From NCBI GenBank assembly GCA_023398855.1, contig JAEWRS010000279.1, positions 1-9,527 of the forward strand: DNA of 9,527 nucleotides, written 5' to 3'. The stretch is from Bacillota bacterium (GTDB lineage: Bacteria; Bacillota; Clostridia; Lachnospirales; Lachnospiraceae). The notes below the pieces were generated by a model, which had not been told where the DNA came from, did no database searches, and was given only the letters and a program-made list of their open reading frames with translations. Positions 1-7,899 of this stretch are shown here, in pieces (position 1 is the stretch's first letter; every line of letters begins with the position of its first letter). A program made the position numbers and the translations under genes.

Positions 1-60
1 TGGAGCGGAGTGGACTGTATTCATGACCGCTTTGCTATGGCAGGGAAGGAGTTACCATGA
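1..60 (+). CDS. C-terminal end of an unidentified upstream gene (partial)
   Basis: The frame beginning at base 1 is open for 19 codons (WSGVDCIHDRFAMAGKELP) and ends at TGA 58-60. That stop overlaps the queH start codon in an ATGA arrangement typical of translationally coupled operon genes. The AAGGAG at 46-51 lies inside these last codons and serves queH. I do not recognise a family from so short a tail, so no function is given. The main support is the 4-base overlap and the lack of any promoter-like spacing before queH. The frame could be open by chance over 57 bases, but this geometry is common in real operons. Confidence 0.55.
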   Translation, partial: WSGVDCIHDRFAMAGKELP

Positions 61-692
61 ACCAGAGGAATTATCAGAAGGAATTGGATCAGGTCATTGC
101 TGGACTGGAGAAAGAAGGAAAGGTCCCCAGGCTGCTTTTGCACAGCTGCTGTGCGCCGTGCAGCAGCTATGTGCTAGAGTATTTATCCCGTTATTTTGAA
201 ATTACCGTGTATTTCTATAATCCCAATATATCCCCGCCGGAAGAATACAAAAGGCGCGTAAAAGAGCAGGAAAGGCTCATTGAGGCCATGGATTTTGTTC
301 ATTCTGTTACCATGGAAACAGGGGCCTATGAGCCGGATGAATTTTACCGGATAGCAAAGGGCCTGGAACATGAACCAGAAGGCGGTACCCGGTGCTTTAA
401 GTGTTATGAACTGCGCCTTCAAGAGGCTGCAAAGGTTGCTCAGGCCGGGCGTTTTGATTATTTCACCACAACCCTCACCATAAGCCCTTTGAAGAATGCG
501 GAAAAGCTCAATGAGATTGGAGAAAAGCTGGCCAGAGAATACCGTGTAGCTTATCTGCCTTCTGATTTTAAGAAAAAAAACGGATATAAGCGTTCTGTGG
601 AACTTTCAGGAGAGTATGGTCTTTACCGACAGGATTATTGTGGGTGTGTCTATTCCAGGGAAGAAAGACAGGCTTTTTCCAAGACCTCCTAG
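57..692 (+). CDS. queH: Epoxyqueuosine reductase QueH
   Basis: QueH catalyses the last step of queuosine synthesis in the cytoplasm, reducing epoxyqueuosine to queuosine at the wobble position of GUN-anticodon tRNAs (Tyr, His, Asn, Asp). It is the cobalamin-independent alternative to QueG. The 211-residue product has the family signature throughout: HSCCAPC at 29-35 (C31, C32, C35), the YFYNPNISPPEEYKRR block at 52-67, RCFKCYELR with C113 and C116, TTTLTISPLKN at 137-147, and YRQDYCGC near the C-terminus (C195, C197). In the family these cysteines carry a [4Fe-4S] cluster and an additional iron site. The length is normal and nothing is missing. ATG 57 is supported by AAGGAG at 46-51 and by the 4-base overlap with the preceding frame. 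No canonical terminator follows, so some read-through into the HPr gene is possible. Confidence 0.95.
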   Translation: MNQRNYQKELDQVIAGLEKEGKVPRLLLHSCCAPCSSYVLEYLSRYFEITVYFYNPNISPPEEYKRRVKEQERLIEAMDFVHSVTMETGAYEPDEFYRIAKGLEHEPEGGTRCFKCYELRLQEAAKVAQAGRFDYFTTTLTISPLKNAEKLNEIGEKLAREYRVAYLPSDFKKKNGYKRSVELSGEYGLYRQDYCGCVYSREERQAFSKTS

Positions 693-738
693 GCTGGATG
701 TTTCCTTTGGAAAATATGTAAAAGACATATGGTTTGTC

Positions 739-767
739 TTGACACAAATTGGATATTGTAATAAAAT
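739..767 (+). promoter_or_regulatory. Sigma-A-type promoter of the HPr gene
   Basis: TTGACA at 739-744 matches the -35 consensus exactly. It is followed by a 17-nt spacer and TAAAAT at 762-767, five of six matches to TATAAT. Transcription would start near 774, giving a leader of about 40 nt before ATG 815. The position also shows that an in-frame ATG at 749, inside the spacer, is not the HPr start. Confidence 0.8.
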
Positions 768-814
768 TAACTGCAAGGAGTATAAAAATAATTGAGGATA
801 AAGGAGAAAATCTT

Positions 815-1081
815 ATGTTATCAAAAACACTGACAGTAGTAAATCCATCCGGGCTTCATTTAAGGCCAGCAGGGGTGTTGTCACAAACAGCCATGAAATT
901 CAAATCCGATGTAATCATTGAGTTCGGTGAGAAGAGAATCGTAGCTAAGAGCGTATTAAACGTTATGGCAGCCGGAATTAAGTGTGGAACAGAGATCAAA
1001 TTGATCTGTGACGGTGAAGATGAGGCAGCTGCAATGAAGACCATGACAGAAGCAATTGAAAGTGGTCTTGGTGAAATGTAA
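815..1081 (+). CDS. ptsH: HPr-family phosphocarrier protein
   Basis: HPr carries phosphate from enzyme I to the EIIA domains of the sugar phosphotransferase system. In Firmicutes it also serves in carbon catabolite control when HPr kinase phosphorylates Ser46. The chosen start gives 88 residues, the usual HPr length, and puts the active-site His at position 15 (GLHLRPAG) and the regulatory serine at 46 (AKSVLNVMAAG), both canonical positions. AAGGAG at 801-806 sits 8 nt before ATG 815. A longer frame from 749 is open, but that start lies within the promoter. Residue 16 is Leu where classical HPr has Ala (HARPA), so this may be a second HPr paralogue. No ptsI or sugar-specific PTS gene is adjacent, and the gene appears to be transcribed alone between its own promoter and terminator. 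Confidence 0.93.
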   Translation: MLSKTLTVVNPSGLHLRPAGVLSQTAMKFKSDVIIEFGEKRIVAKSVLNVMAAGIKCGTEIKLICDGEDEAAAMKTMTEAIESGLGEM

Positions 1082-1112
1082 TTTGTTTTTTTTTATGATT
1101 GAAAAGTCTATT

Positions 1113-1143
1113 AGCCCTGGGAAGGAGATTTCCAGGGCTTTTT
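1113..1143 (+). terminator. Intrinsic terminator of the HPr gene
   Basis: The left arm at 1113-1123 (AGCCCTGGGAA) pairs with 1129-1139 (TTTCCAGGGCT) to give an 11-bp stem with one G-U pair and a 5-nt loop. A run of five T overlaps its 3' end (1139-1143). It lies 31 nt after the HPr stop. A T9 run at 1086-1094, directly after the stop codon, has no hairpin before it and is not needed for this call. Confidence 0.88.
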
Positions 1144-1379
1144 CTATGGGAATAATGAGGAAATAAAGATAAGAAGCTTAAATACTATGAAAGTAAATCC
1201 CAGGCTTAATAATAGCAGGTAAGAACTTAAAAAAATTAGAAGTTTGTTCCAGATGTTTAAAATAGCGGTTTAATTGCACGGCATATATAAAAAATAGCCA
1301 TTAATTTTAAAAGTTTTTAGAATACATTATAAATATTATATAATAATCTAATTATCAGACAATTCAAAAATAAAATTTG
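1144..1379. other. AT-rich spacer upstream of the gltB promoter
   Basis: This stretch holds no gene I can support; all frames are short and lack convincing ribosome binding sites. The part from about 1260 to 1379 is strongly AT-rich and includes a perfect 10-bp palindrome ATTATATAAT at 1335-1344. It could act as an UP-like element or as the binding region for a nitrogen or glutamate regulator of gltBD (GltC, a LysR-type protein, does this in Bacillus subtilis). No specific operator can be identified by eye. Confidence 0.5.
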
Positions 1380-1408
1380 TTTACAAGTGAGAAAAAATGT
1401 AGTATTAT
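1380..1408 (+). promoter_or_regulatory. Candidate sigma-A-type promoter of gltBD
   Basis: TTTACA at 1380-1385 (five of six to TTGACA), a 17-nt spacer and TATTAT at 1403-1408 (five of six to TATAAT) form a well-spaced promoter directly downstream of AT-rich DNA. Transcription would start near 1415 and leave a leader of about 110 nt before the preferred gltB start at 1525. The -35 overlaps a small dyad, TTGT-TT-ACAA (1377-1386). The promoter covers an in-frame GTG at 1387, making that codon an unlikely start. Confidence 0.65.
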
Positions 1409-1458
1409 CAACTAAAATTTACTGCAATGCATTACCACTCAAAACAGAAAAAATAATG

Positions 1459-1499
1459 GGTACGCCTTGGGCATACCAGAATGCCCGGAAAGCCTGGGC
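1459..1499 (+). promoter_or_regulatory. GC-rich leader segment with competing hairpins before gltB
   Basis: Three mutually exclusive stems can be drawn. (a) GGTA 1459-1462 with TACC 1474-1477, extended inside by GCC/GGC. (b) GGGCAT 1469-1474 with ATGCCC 1481-1486 around the 6-nt loop ACCAGA, extended by two U-G pairs. (c) GCCCGG 1483-1488 with CCTGGGC 1493-1499, one bulged T and a 4-nt loop. Stem b overlaps both a and c. No T-run follows, so this is not an ordinary attenuator terminator. The gltB ribosome binding site begins at 1511, just past stem c. I could not match it to a known riboswitch or T-box consensus. Because the frame is open through here, the composition could instead reflect coding sequence. 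Confidence 0.4.
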
Positions 1500-1524
1500 G
1501 AGAGTGAAGAAAGGAAGAGAGATA

Positions 1525-4500
1525 ATGGATATGAGCTTAGAATCTCCCGATAGGACAGCACTTCCGGGGCTGTATGATCCCCGCTTTGAACATGATAACT
1601 GCGGTATTGGAGCTGTTGCCAATATAAAAGGCATCAAGACTCACAAAACAGTGGAGCAGGCCCTTCATATCGTGGAAAATCTGGAACACCGCGCAGGAAA
1701 GGATGCAGAGGGAAAGACAGGAGACGGAGTGGGAATTATGCTCCAGATCTCTCACAGATTTTTTAAAAAAGTTACAAAACCGTTAGGCATCGAGCTTGGT
1801 GATGAACGGGAATATGGTGTGGGAATGTTTTTCTTTCCCCAGGATGAGCTTGCCAGGAATCAGGCAAAGAAGATGTTTGAAATTATTGTAAAGAAGGAAG
1901 GTCTTGAATTTTCGGGTTGGAGAGATGTGCCCATCCATCCGGAGCTGATCGGCGCAAAGGCAGTGGACTGTATGCCCTGCATTGCCCAGGGGTTTGTTAA
2001 GAAGCCGGCAGATACTGCAAGGGGACTGGAATTTGACAGGAAGCTTTATGTTTCAAGACGGATCTTTGAACAGAGCAATGACAATACCTATGTGGTTTCC
2101 TTGAGCAGCAGGACCATCGTCTATAAGGGTATGTTCCTGGTGAAGGAACTTAGAAAGTTTTTTACGGATCTTCAGGACAAGGACTATGAATCAGCCATTG
2201 CGGTGGTTCATTCCCGTTTCAGCACCAACACCAACCCCAGTTGGATGAGGGCCCATCCTAACCGTCTCATCGTACATAACGGCGAAATTAATACTATTCG
2301 CGGGAATGTAGACAAGATGATGGCAAGAGAAGAGAATATGGAATCAGAGTACTTCCGGTATGACATGCACAAGGTTCTTCCCATCATCAACCAGGAAGGT
2401 TCGGACTCAGCCATGCTTGACAATGCTCTGGAATTTATGATGATGAGTGGGATGGATCTTCCTCTGTCTGTTATGGTGACCATTCCGGCACCATGGGAAC
2501 ATGATAAATCCATGTCACAGGAGATTAAGGATTTTTACCGATACTATGCAACCATGATGGAACCCTGGGATGGTCCGGCTTCCATTGTGTTCAGTGATGG
2601 AGACCTAGTTGGGGCTGTTTTGGACCGCAACGGACTTCGTCCCTCCAGGTACTATATTACTGATGATGACCAGATGATCCTGGCCTCTGAAGTAGGAGCC
2701 ATTGACATTGAACAGAGCCATGTGGTCAGAAAAGAACGCCTTCGTCCAGGTAAGATGCTTTTGATTGATACAGTGAAGGGCTGTCTCATCAGTGACGAGG
2801 AATTAAAAGAATATTATGCGGCACGCCAGCCTTACGGAGAATGGCTGGATTCCAATTTAATTGAGCTGAAGGGGCTGCCAATTCCCAATAAAGGGGTTCC
2901 TGCCATGAGCAAGGAGGAAAGGGCGAAGCTGCAGAAGACTTATGGTTATACCTATGAGGAATACAAGACCATGATCCTCCCAATGGCATTGAACGGGGCG
3001 GAAGCAGTTTCTGCTATGGGTGCGGACAGTCCTCTGGCAGTTTTAAGCAAAAAGCATCAGCCTTTGTTTAACTATTTCAAACAGCTCTTTGCCCAGGTTA
3101 CCAATCCGCCCATTGACTCCATCCGCGAGGAGATCGTCACCTCAACCACTGTTTACGTAGGTGAGGAAGGCAATATTCTGGAAGAGGCGGCGGAAAACTG
3201 CAAAATATTGATGGTAAATAACCCTATTCTCACCTGTACGGACTTATTAAAGATTAAAAATATGAAAAGATCTGGCTTTAAGGTGGAAGTGATCCCCATT
3301 ACCTACTATAAAAATACTTCCCTGGAAAAGGCCATTGACAGGCTGTTTCTAGAGGCAGACCGAGCTCACCGGGACGGGGCAAATATCATTATTCTGTCTG
3401 ACCGGGATATTGACGAAAATCATGTGCCGATTCCCTCCCTTCTTGCAGTATCAGCTCTTCAGCAGCATCTGGTGAAGACAAAGAAGAGGACTTCCGTGGC
3501 TTTGATTCTGGAAAGTGGAGAGCCAAGGGAGGTGCATCATTTTGCAACTCTTTTGGGATACGGAGCCTGTGCCATCAATCCCTACCTGGCCCAGGAGTCG
3601 ATCCGGACACTCATTGAAAATGGCATGCTGGATAAGGATTATTATGCGGCAGTAGAAGATTATAACGGGGCGGTTCTTCATGGCATTGTAAAGATCGCTT
3701 CCAAAATGGGAATTTCCACCATACAGTCCTATCAGGGAGCTCAGATTTTTGAAGCCATCGGCATTTCAAAAAAAGTAGTGGACAAATATTTTACAGATAC
3801 AGTGAGCAGGGTGGAAGGTGTGGCTTTGGAGGATATTGCCAATGATGTGGATGTCCTGCACTCGGCAGCCTTTGATCCCCTTGGCCTTGACGTTGATTTA
3901 ACTCTGGACAGTGTGGGAAGCCATAAGGAACGGGCAGGCCAGGAAGAGCATTTATACAATCCTGTAACCATTCATCTTCTTCAGGAAGCGGCCAGGACCG
4001 GAAGCTATGAAGTGTTTAAAGAATATACCCATGCCTTAACAGGGGAAGGACAGACGGTTAATTTAAGAAGCCTGTTGGATTTTGATTACTCCAAGTCAAA
4101 GGAAATTCCGTTAGAAGAGGTGGAAAGCGAAGAATCCATTGTGAAACGGTTTAAAACGGGAGCAATGTCTTATGGCTCTATTTCTCAGGAGGCACATGAA
4201 ACTCTGGCCATTGCCATGAATCGGATTCACGGCAAATCCAACAGTGGCGAGGGCGGCGAAAGCTTAGAACGTCTCATACCGGGAACTGATGGTGTGAACC
4301 GTTGTTCCGCCATCAAGCAGGTGGCATCCGGACGCTTTGGTGTGACTTCCAGGTACTTAGTCAGCGCCAAAGAAATCCAGATCAAAATGGCCCAGGGGGC
4401 AAAGCCTGGGGAAGGAGGCCAGCTTCCCGGAGAAAAGGTATATCCATGGGTCGCCAAAACCAGACATTCCACCACTGGCGTAGGTCTCATTTCCCCGCCT

Positions 4501-6084
4501 CCTCACCATGATATTTACTCCATTGAAGATCTTGCCCAGTTGATTTATGACCTGAAAAATTCCAATACCAATGCCAGAATCTCCGTGAAACTGGTTTCTG
4601 AGGCAGGTGTGGGAACGGTTGCGGCAGGCGTTGCAAAGGCAGGCGCCCAGGTGATCCTGGTATCAGCCTTTGACGGAGGGACCGGTGCTGCTCCCAGAAA
4701 TTCCATTTACAATGCAGGGCTTCCATGGGAGCTTGGAGTGGCGGAGGCTCATCAGACCCTGATCATGAATGGGCTGCGGGATAAGGTGATTCTGGAGACT
4801 GACGGAAAGCTTATGACAGGACGGGATGTGGCCATTGCCTGTATGCTTGGGGCAGAGGAGTTTGGGTTCGCCACGGCACCCCTTGTGACCATGGGATGCG
4901 TTATGATGAGAGTCTGTAATTTAGACACCTGTCCGGTGGGAATTGCCACTCAGAACCCGGAGCTTCGGAAACGCTTTAAAGGAAAGCCGGAGTATGTGAT
5001 CAATTTCATGCATTTCATAGCCAGAGAACTGCGGGAATATATGGCAAAGCTTGGCATTCATACGGTTGATGAGCTTGTGGGAAGGACGGATCTCTTAAAG
5101 AAGAAGGATCATATCGCTTCTGAAAGAGCCAGAAAGGTGGACTTTTCCGCTATTCTGGGAAATTCTTATACAGGGCAGAAGCTTCTGGGATACGATAAGA
5201 AGCAGGTGTATGATTTTGAACTGGGGAAAACCATGGACGAAAAGATTATCCTTAAGAAATTTAAGGATGCACTGCAGTGCGGTCAGAAAAAGAGTCTTCA
5301 TATTGATGTTTCCAATACGGACCGTGCTTTGGGAACCATATTTGGTTCGGAGATCACCAGGCTTTATCCGGAGGGACTTGCCGAGGATACCTTTACCATC
5401 AACTGTACGGGCAGCGGCGGCCAGAGCTTTGGAGCATTTATTCCAAGGGGCCTTACCTTAGAGCTGGTGGGAGACAGCAATGATTACTTTGGAAAGGGAC
5501 TTTCCGGAGGCAAGCTGGTGGTTTATCCGCCCCAGGGCGTTAAGTTTAAGGCTGAGGACAACATTGTTATTGGCAATGTTGCCTTATACGGAGCGACAAG
5601 CGGGAAGGTTTTTATCTGCGGAATCGCTGGGGAGCGCTTCTGTGTCAGGAACTCAGGTGCAACCGCTGTCGTGGAGGGTGTTGGTGACCATGGCTGTGAG
5701 TATATGACAGGCGGCCGCGTGGTGGTGCTTGGATCCACCGGTAAGAATTTTGCCGCAGGAATGAGCGGGGGCATCGCCTTTGTACTGGATGAAAAGAGAG
5801 ATTTTTATAAGAGGCTTAATAAGGAAATGGTATCCTTTGAAGAGGTCACCAATAAATATGACGTCCTTGAACTAAAGGAAATGATCAAGGAACACGTGGC
5901 ATACACCAATTCCGCAAAGGGAAAAGAGATCCTTGATAACTTTGGAGAATATCTGCCCAGGTTTAAAAAAGTCATGCCCCATGATTACAGGCGCATGATG
6001 AATACCATTGTCCAGATGGAGGAAAAGGGATTAAGCAGTGAACAGGCACAGATTGAGGCATTTTATGCCAACACAAAAAAGTAA
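1525..6084 (+). CDS. gltB: Glutamate synthase (GOGAT) large subunit
   Basis: The alpha subunit of NADPH-type glutamate synthase hydrolyses glutamine and passes the ammonia through an internal tunnel to 2-oxoglutarate, which is reduced to glutamate. The 1519-residue product has the full domain order. First is a class II glutaminase domain (about 26-415) with nucleophile Cys26 in DNCGIGA, preceded by a propeptide expected to be cleaved, then RFSTNTNP at 231, NGEIN at 252 and GSDS at 292. A central domain follows (about 450-745). The FMN-binding synthase domain (about 800-1190) has GAMSYGSIS near 878 and the [3Fe-4S] cysteines C1125, C1131 and C1136 (Cx5Cx4C). The last is the GXGXG beta-helix domain (about 1245-1480). 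ATG 1525 was chosen because AAGGA at 1511-1515 is well spaced before it. The frame stays open upstream to a GTG at 1387 and an ATG at 1456, but neither has a ribosome binding site. It forms an operon with gltD. Confidence 0.97.
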   Translation: MDMSLESPDRTALPGLYDPRFEHDNCGIGAVANIKGIKTHKTVEQALHIVENLEHRAGKDAEGKTGDGVGIMLQISHRFFKKVTKPLGIELGDEREYGVGMFFFPQDELARNQAKKMFEIIVKKEGLEFSGWRDVPIHPELIGAKAVDCMPCIAQGFVKKPADTARGLEFDRKLYVSRRIFEQSNDNTYVVSLSSRTIVYKGMFLVKELRKFFTDLQDKDYESAIAVVHSRFSTNTNPSWMRAHPNRLIVHNGEINTIRGNVDKMMAREENMESEYFRYDMHKVLPIINQEGSDSAMLDNALEFMMMSGMDLPLSVMVTIPAPWEHDKSMSQEIKDFYRYYATMMEPWDGPASIVFSDGDLVGAVLDRNGLRPSRYYITDDDQMILASEVGAIDIEQSHVVRKERLRPGKMLLIDTVKGCLISDEELKEYYAARQPYGEWLDSNLIELKGLPIPNKGVPAMSKEERAKLQKTYGYTYEEYKTMILPMALNGAEAVSAMGADSPLAVLSKKHQPLFNYFKQLFAQVTNPPIDSIREEIVTSTTVYVGEEGNILEEAAENCKILMVNNPILTCTDLLKIKNMKRSGFKVEVIPITYYKNTSLEKAIDRLFLEADRAHRDGANIIILSDRDIDENHVPIPSLLAVSALQQHLVKTKKRTSVALILESGEPREVHHFATLLGYGACAINPYLAQESIRTLIENGMLDKDYYAAVEDYNGAVLHGIVKIASKMGISTIQSYQGAQIFEAIGISKKVVDKYFTDTVSRVEGVALEDIANDVDVLHSAAFDPLGLDVDLTLDSVGSHKERAGQEEHLYNPVTIHLLQEAARTGSYEVFKEYTHALTGEGQTVNLRSLLDFDYSKSKEIPLEEVESEESIVKRFKTGAMSYGSISQEAHETLAIAMNRIHGKSNSGEGGESLERLIPGTDGVNRCSAIKQVASGRFGVTSRYLVSAKEIQIKMAQGAKPGEGGQLPGEKVYPWVAKTRHSTTGVGLISPPPHHDIYSIEDLAQLIYDLKNSNTNARISVKLVSEAGVGTVAAGVAKAGAQVILVSAFDGGTGAAPRNSIYNAGLPWELGVAEAHQTLIMNGLRDKVILETDGKLMTGRDVAIACMLGAEEFGFATAPLVTMGCVMMRVCNLDTCPVGIATQNPELRKRFKGKPEYVINFMHFIARELREYMAKLGIHTVDELVGRTDLLKKKDHIASERARKVDFSAILGNSYTGQKLLGYDKKQVYDFELGKTMDEKIILKKFKDALQCGQKKSLHIDVSNTDRALGTIFGSEITRLYPEGLAEDTFTINCTGSGGQSFGAFIPRGLTLELVGDSNDYFGKGLSGGKLVVYPPQGVKFKAEDNIVIGNVALYGATSGKVFICGIAGERFCVRNSGATAVVEGVGDHGCEYMTGGRVVVLGSTGKNFAAGMSGGIAFVLDEKRDFYKRLNKEMVSFEEVTNKYDVLELKEMIKEHVAYTNSAKGKEILDNFGEYLPRFKKVMPHDYRRMMNTIVQMEEKGLSSEQAQIEAFYANTKK

Positions 6085-6096
6085 GGAGGAGCGGAT

Positions 6097-7584
6097 ATGG
6101 GAAAGCCAACAGGATTTTTAGAATATAGCAGAAAAACGGGAAAAACGGTAGATCCCAAGGCTCGTATAAAGGATTACAACGAGTTCCATCTGCCTCTTTC
6201 CGAAAAGGAACAAAAATGCCAGGGGGCCCGCTGCATGGACTGCGGTGTCCCATTCTGTCAGTCCGGTGTGATATTAAAGGGAATGGTTTCAGGCTGCCCC
6301 CTTAACAATCTCATTCCGGAATGGAATGAGCTGGTGTATACGGGCACATGGCGGCAGGCCTACAACAGACTGAAAAAGACCAACAGCTTTCCGGAGTTCA
6401 CCGCCAGGGTTTGTCCGGCCCCCTGTGAGGCTGCGTGTACCTGTGGATTAAACGGGGACCCGGTGAGCATCAAGGAAAATGAATATGCAATCATTGAACG
6501 GGCATATGAAAGCGGCTTTGCAGGTCCTGTTCCGCCTAAGATCCGCACTGGCAAACGGGTGGCTGTCATTGGTTCCGGTCCGGCAGGGCTGGCGGCGGCA
6601 GACCAGTTAAATAAAAGAGGGCACAGTGTCACCGTCCTGGAAAGAGAAGACCGCATAGGCGGCCTCCTCATGTATGGAATTCCAAATATGAAGCTGGAAA
6701 AGCATATCATAGAGCGGAAGGCAGAGATCATGAAGCAGGAGGGCGTGTCATTTTTAACAGGCACTGATGTAGGTAAGAATCATAAGGCCAAAGACCTCTT
6801 AAAGGATTATGACCGGATCATCCTGGCTTGCGGAGCGTCAAGCCCAAGGGATTTAAAAGTACCTGGAAGAGACGCTGAGGGGATCTATTTTGCCGTGGAT
6901 TTCTTAAAATCCACCACAAAGAGTCTGTTAAATTCCAACTTGCAGGATAACAGCTATATTTCTTCAAAGGGCAAGCATGTCATTGTCATTGGCGGCGGAG
7001 ATACGGGAAACGATTGTGTGGGAACGGCGATCCGCCATGGCTGTGCCTCTGTTACCCAGCTTGAGATGATGCCAAAGCTTCCGGAAAAACGGACCCAGGA
7101 CAACAGCTGGCCCGAATGGCCGAAAGTCTTGAAGACTGATTATGGACAGGAGGAATCCATTGTTGTATTTGGCAAGGATCCCAGGGTATATCAGACCACT
7201 GTGAAGGAGTTTATCAAGGATAAGTCTGGAAAGGTGGTAAAAGCGGTGCTCATGAGCCTGGAACCTAAGAAGGATGAAAAGACCGGCCGTATGAGCATGG
7301 AACCGGTGGCTGGCAGTGAAAAGGAAGTTCCGGCTGACATTGTTTTAATTGCAGCAGGTTTTCTTGGAGCGCAGAATTACGTTGCAGATGCGTTTGGTGT
7401 GAAATTAAACGGAAGAAGCAATGTGGAGACTGAAAGCGGGAAATATAAGACTAGTGTTGATAAGGTGTTTGCGGCCGGAGACATGCGTCGCGGTCAATCC
7501 CTGGTGGTCTGGGCGATCAGAGAAGGCAGGGAAGTTGCCAAGGAAGTAGACATGAGTTTAATGGGCTATTCCAATCTGGCATAA
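6097..7584 (+). CDS. gltD: Glutamate synthase small subunit (NADPH, FAD, 4Fe-4S)
   Basis: The beta subunit oxidises NADPH at FAD and feeds electrons through iron-sulfur clusters to the FMN of GltB. The 495-residue product begins with a cysteine-rich region typical of the family: C41, C46, C49, C54 and C67, then C106, C110, C114 and C116 in the RVCPAPCEAACTCG stretch, which hold [4Fe-4S] clusters. The FAD-binding fold follows, with VAVIGSGPAG at 155-164 and the family-typical RIGGLLMYGIPNMKL at 186-200. The NADPH-binding fold has GGGDTG at 299-304. The C-terminus carries the second FAD motif AAGDMRRGQSLVVWAI. AAGGAGG at 6083-6089 overlaps the gltB stop, and the genes are 12 nt apart, so they are co-transcribed and probably made in equal amounts. 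It ends with tandem in-frame stops (TAA TAG). Homologous domains occur in other pyridine-nucleotide reductases, but adjacency to gltB settles the assignment. Confidence 0.97.
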   Translation: MGKPTGFLEYSRKTGKTVDPKARIKDYNEFHLPLSEKEQKCQGARCMDCGVPFCQSGVILKGMVSGCPLNNLIPEWNELVYTGTWRQAYNRLKKTNSFPEFTARVCPAPCEAACTCGLNGDPVSIKENEYAIIERAYESGFAGPVPPKIRTGKRVAVIGSGPAGLAAADQLNKRGHSVTVLEREDRIGGLLMYGIPNMKLEKHIIERKAEIMKQEGVSFLTGTDVGKNHKAKDLLKDYDRIILACGASSPRDLKVPGRDAEGIYFAVDFLKSTTKSLLNSNLQDNSYISSKGKHVIVIGGGDTGNDCVGTAIRHGCASVTQLEMMPKLPEKRTQDNSWPEWPKVLKTDYGQEESIVVFGKDPRVYQTTVKEFIKDKSGKVVKAVLMSLEPKKDEKTGRMSMEPVAGSEKEVPADIVLIAAGFLGAQNYVADAFGVKLNGRSNVETESGKYKTSVDKVFAAGDMRRGQSLVVWAIREGREVAKEVDMSLMGYSNLA

Positions 7585-7608
7585 TAGATAGGAATCTCAT
7601 GATAAATC

Positions 7609-7659
7609 AGGCTTTTGCTAATAGTTGAGAGATCAGCTTTGAAGCGAAAGCCTCTTTTT
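7609..7659 (+). terminator. Intrinsic terminator of the gltBD operon
   Basis: AGGCTTTTGC at 7609-7618 pairs with GCGAAAGCCT at 7644-7653 (10 bp, one wobble). T5 follows at 7655-7659. Inside the large loop a second hairpin forms: AGTTGA 7623-7628 and TCAGCT 7633-7638 around GAGA, a GNRA-type tetraloop. The element begins 24 nt after the gltD stop. Confidence 0.8.
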
Positions 7660-7794
7660 GTATATGAATGCTGCAAAAGAGGTAATTGCATTTCAGTGAT
7701 CAGGGATTTTATTGTCAAAGAAACGGGCATTCAAAAAGCTTATGAGGAGAACAAAATATAGCTGAGGAAAAGCAGTATAACGAAAAAACACCTT

Positions 7795-7822
7795 ATGACA
7801 AGCGATAATTATAACCTATAAA
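7795..7822 (+). promoter_or_regulatory. Candidate promoter for the 37-aa membrane peptide gene
   Basis: ATGACA at 7795-7800 (five of six to TTGACA) is followed by 16 nt and TATAAA at 7817-7822 (five of six to TATAAT). Transcription would start near 7829, about 70 nt before ATG 7900. The surrounding DNA is AT-rich, so a chance match is quite possible. Confidence 0.4.
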
Positions 7823-7899
7823 AAGGCAAAGTTCCTTATTATAGTAATAGTGGAAGGCGTCAACTGTTTTCGATGTAAAAACGGAGGGAGTGGGGAAAT

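Noticed and set aside
701..713. Hairpin TTTCC-TTT-GGAAA after queH as a terminator
   Set aside because: The stem is only 5 bp and AT-rich, with a 3-nt loop and no following T-run.
714..730. Inverted repeat ATATGT-AAAAG-ACATAT just upstream of the HPr promoter
   Set aside because: It is a 6-bp AT-rich dyad ending 8 bp before the -35. It could be an operator but matches no known site and is weak enough to be chance.
749..814. Longer HPr reading frame starting at ATG 749
   Set aside because: The codon lies between the -35 and -10 of a near-consensus promoter, has no ribosome binding site, and would displace His from position 15. ATG 815 has a strong AAGGAG.
1297..1320. CodY-like sequence (AATTTT...) in the gltB upstream spacer
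   Set aside because: Only about 10 of 15 positions match, which is expected by chance in DNA this AT-rich.
7606..7761. Open frame with a protein-like end (VIRDFIVKETGIQKAYEENK) that could be a gene remnant
   Set aside because: It begins inside the gltBD terminator, has no ATG with a ribosome binding site, and I recognise no family. Chance is the simpler explanation, though a decayed gene fragment is not excluded.
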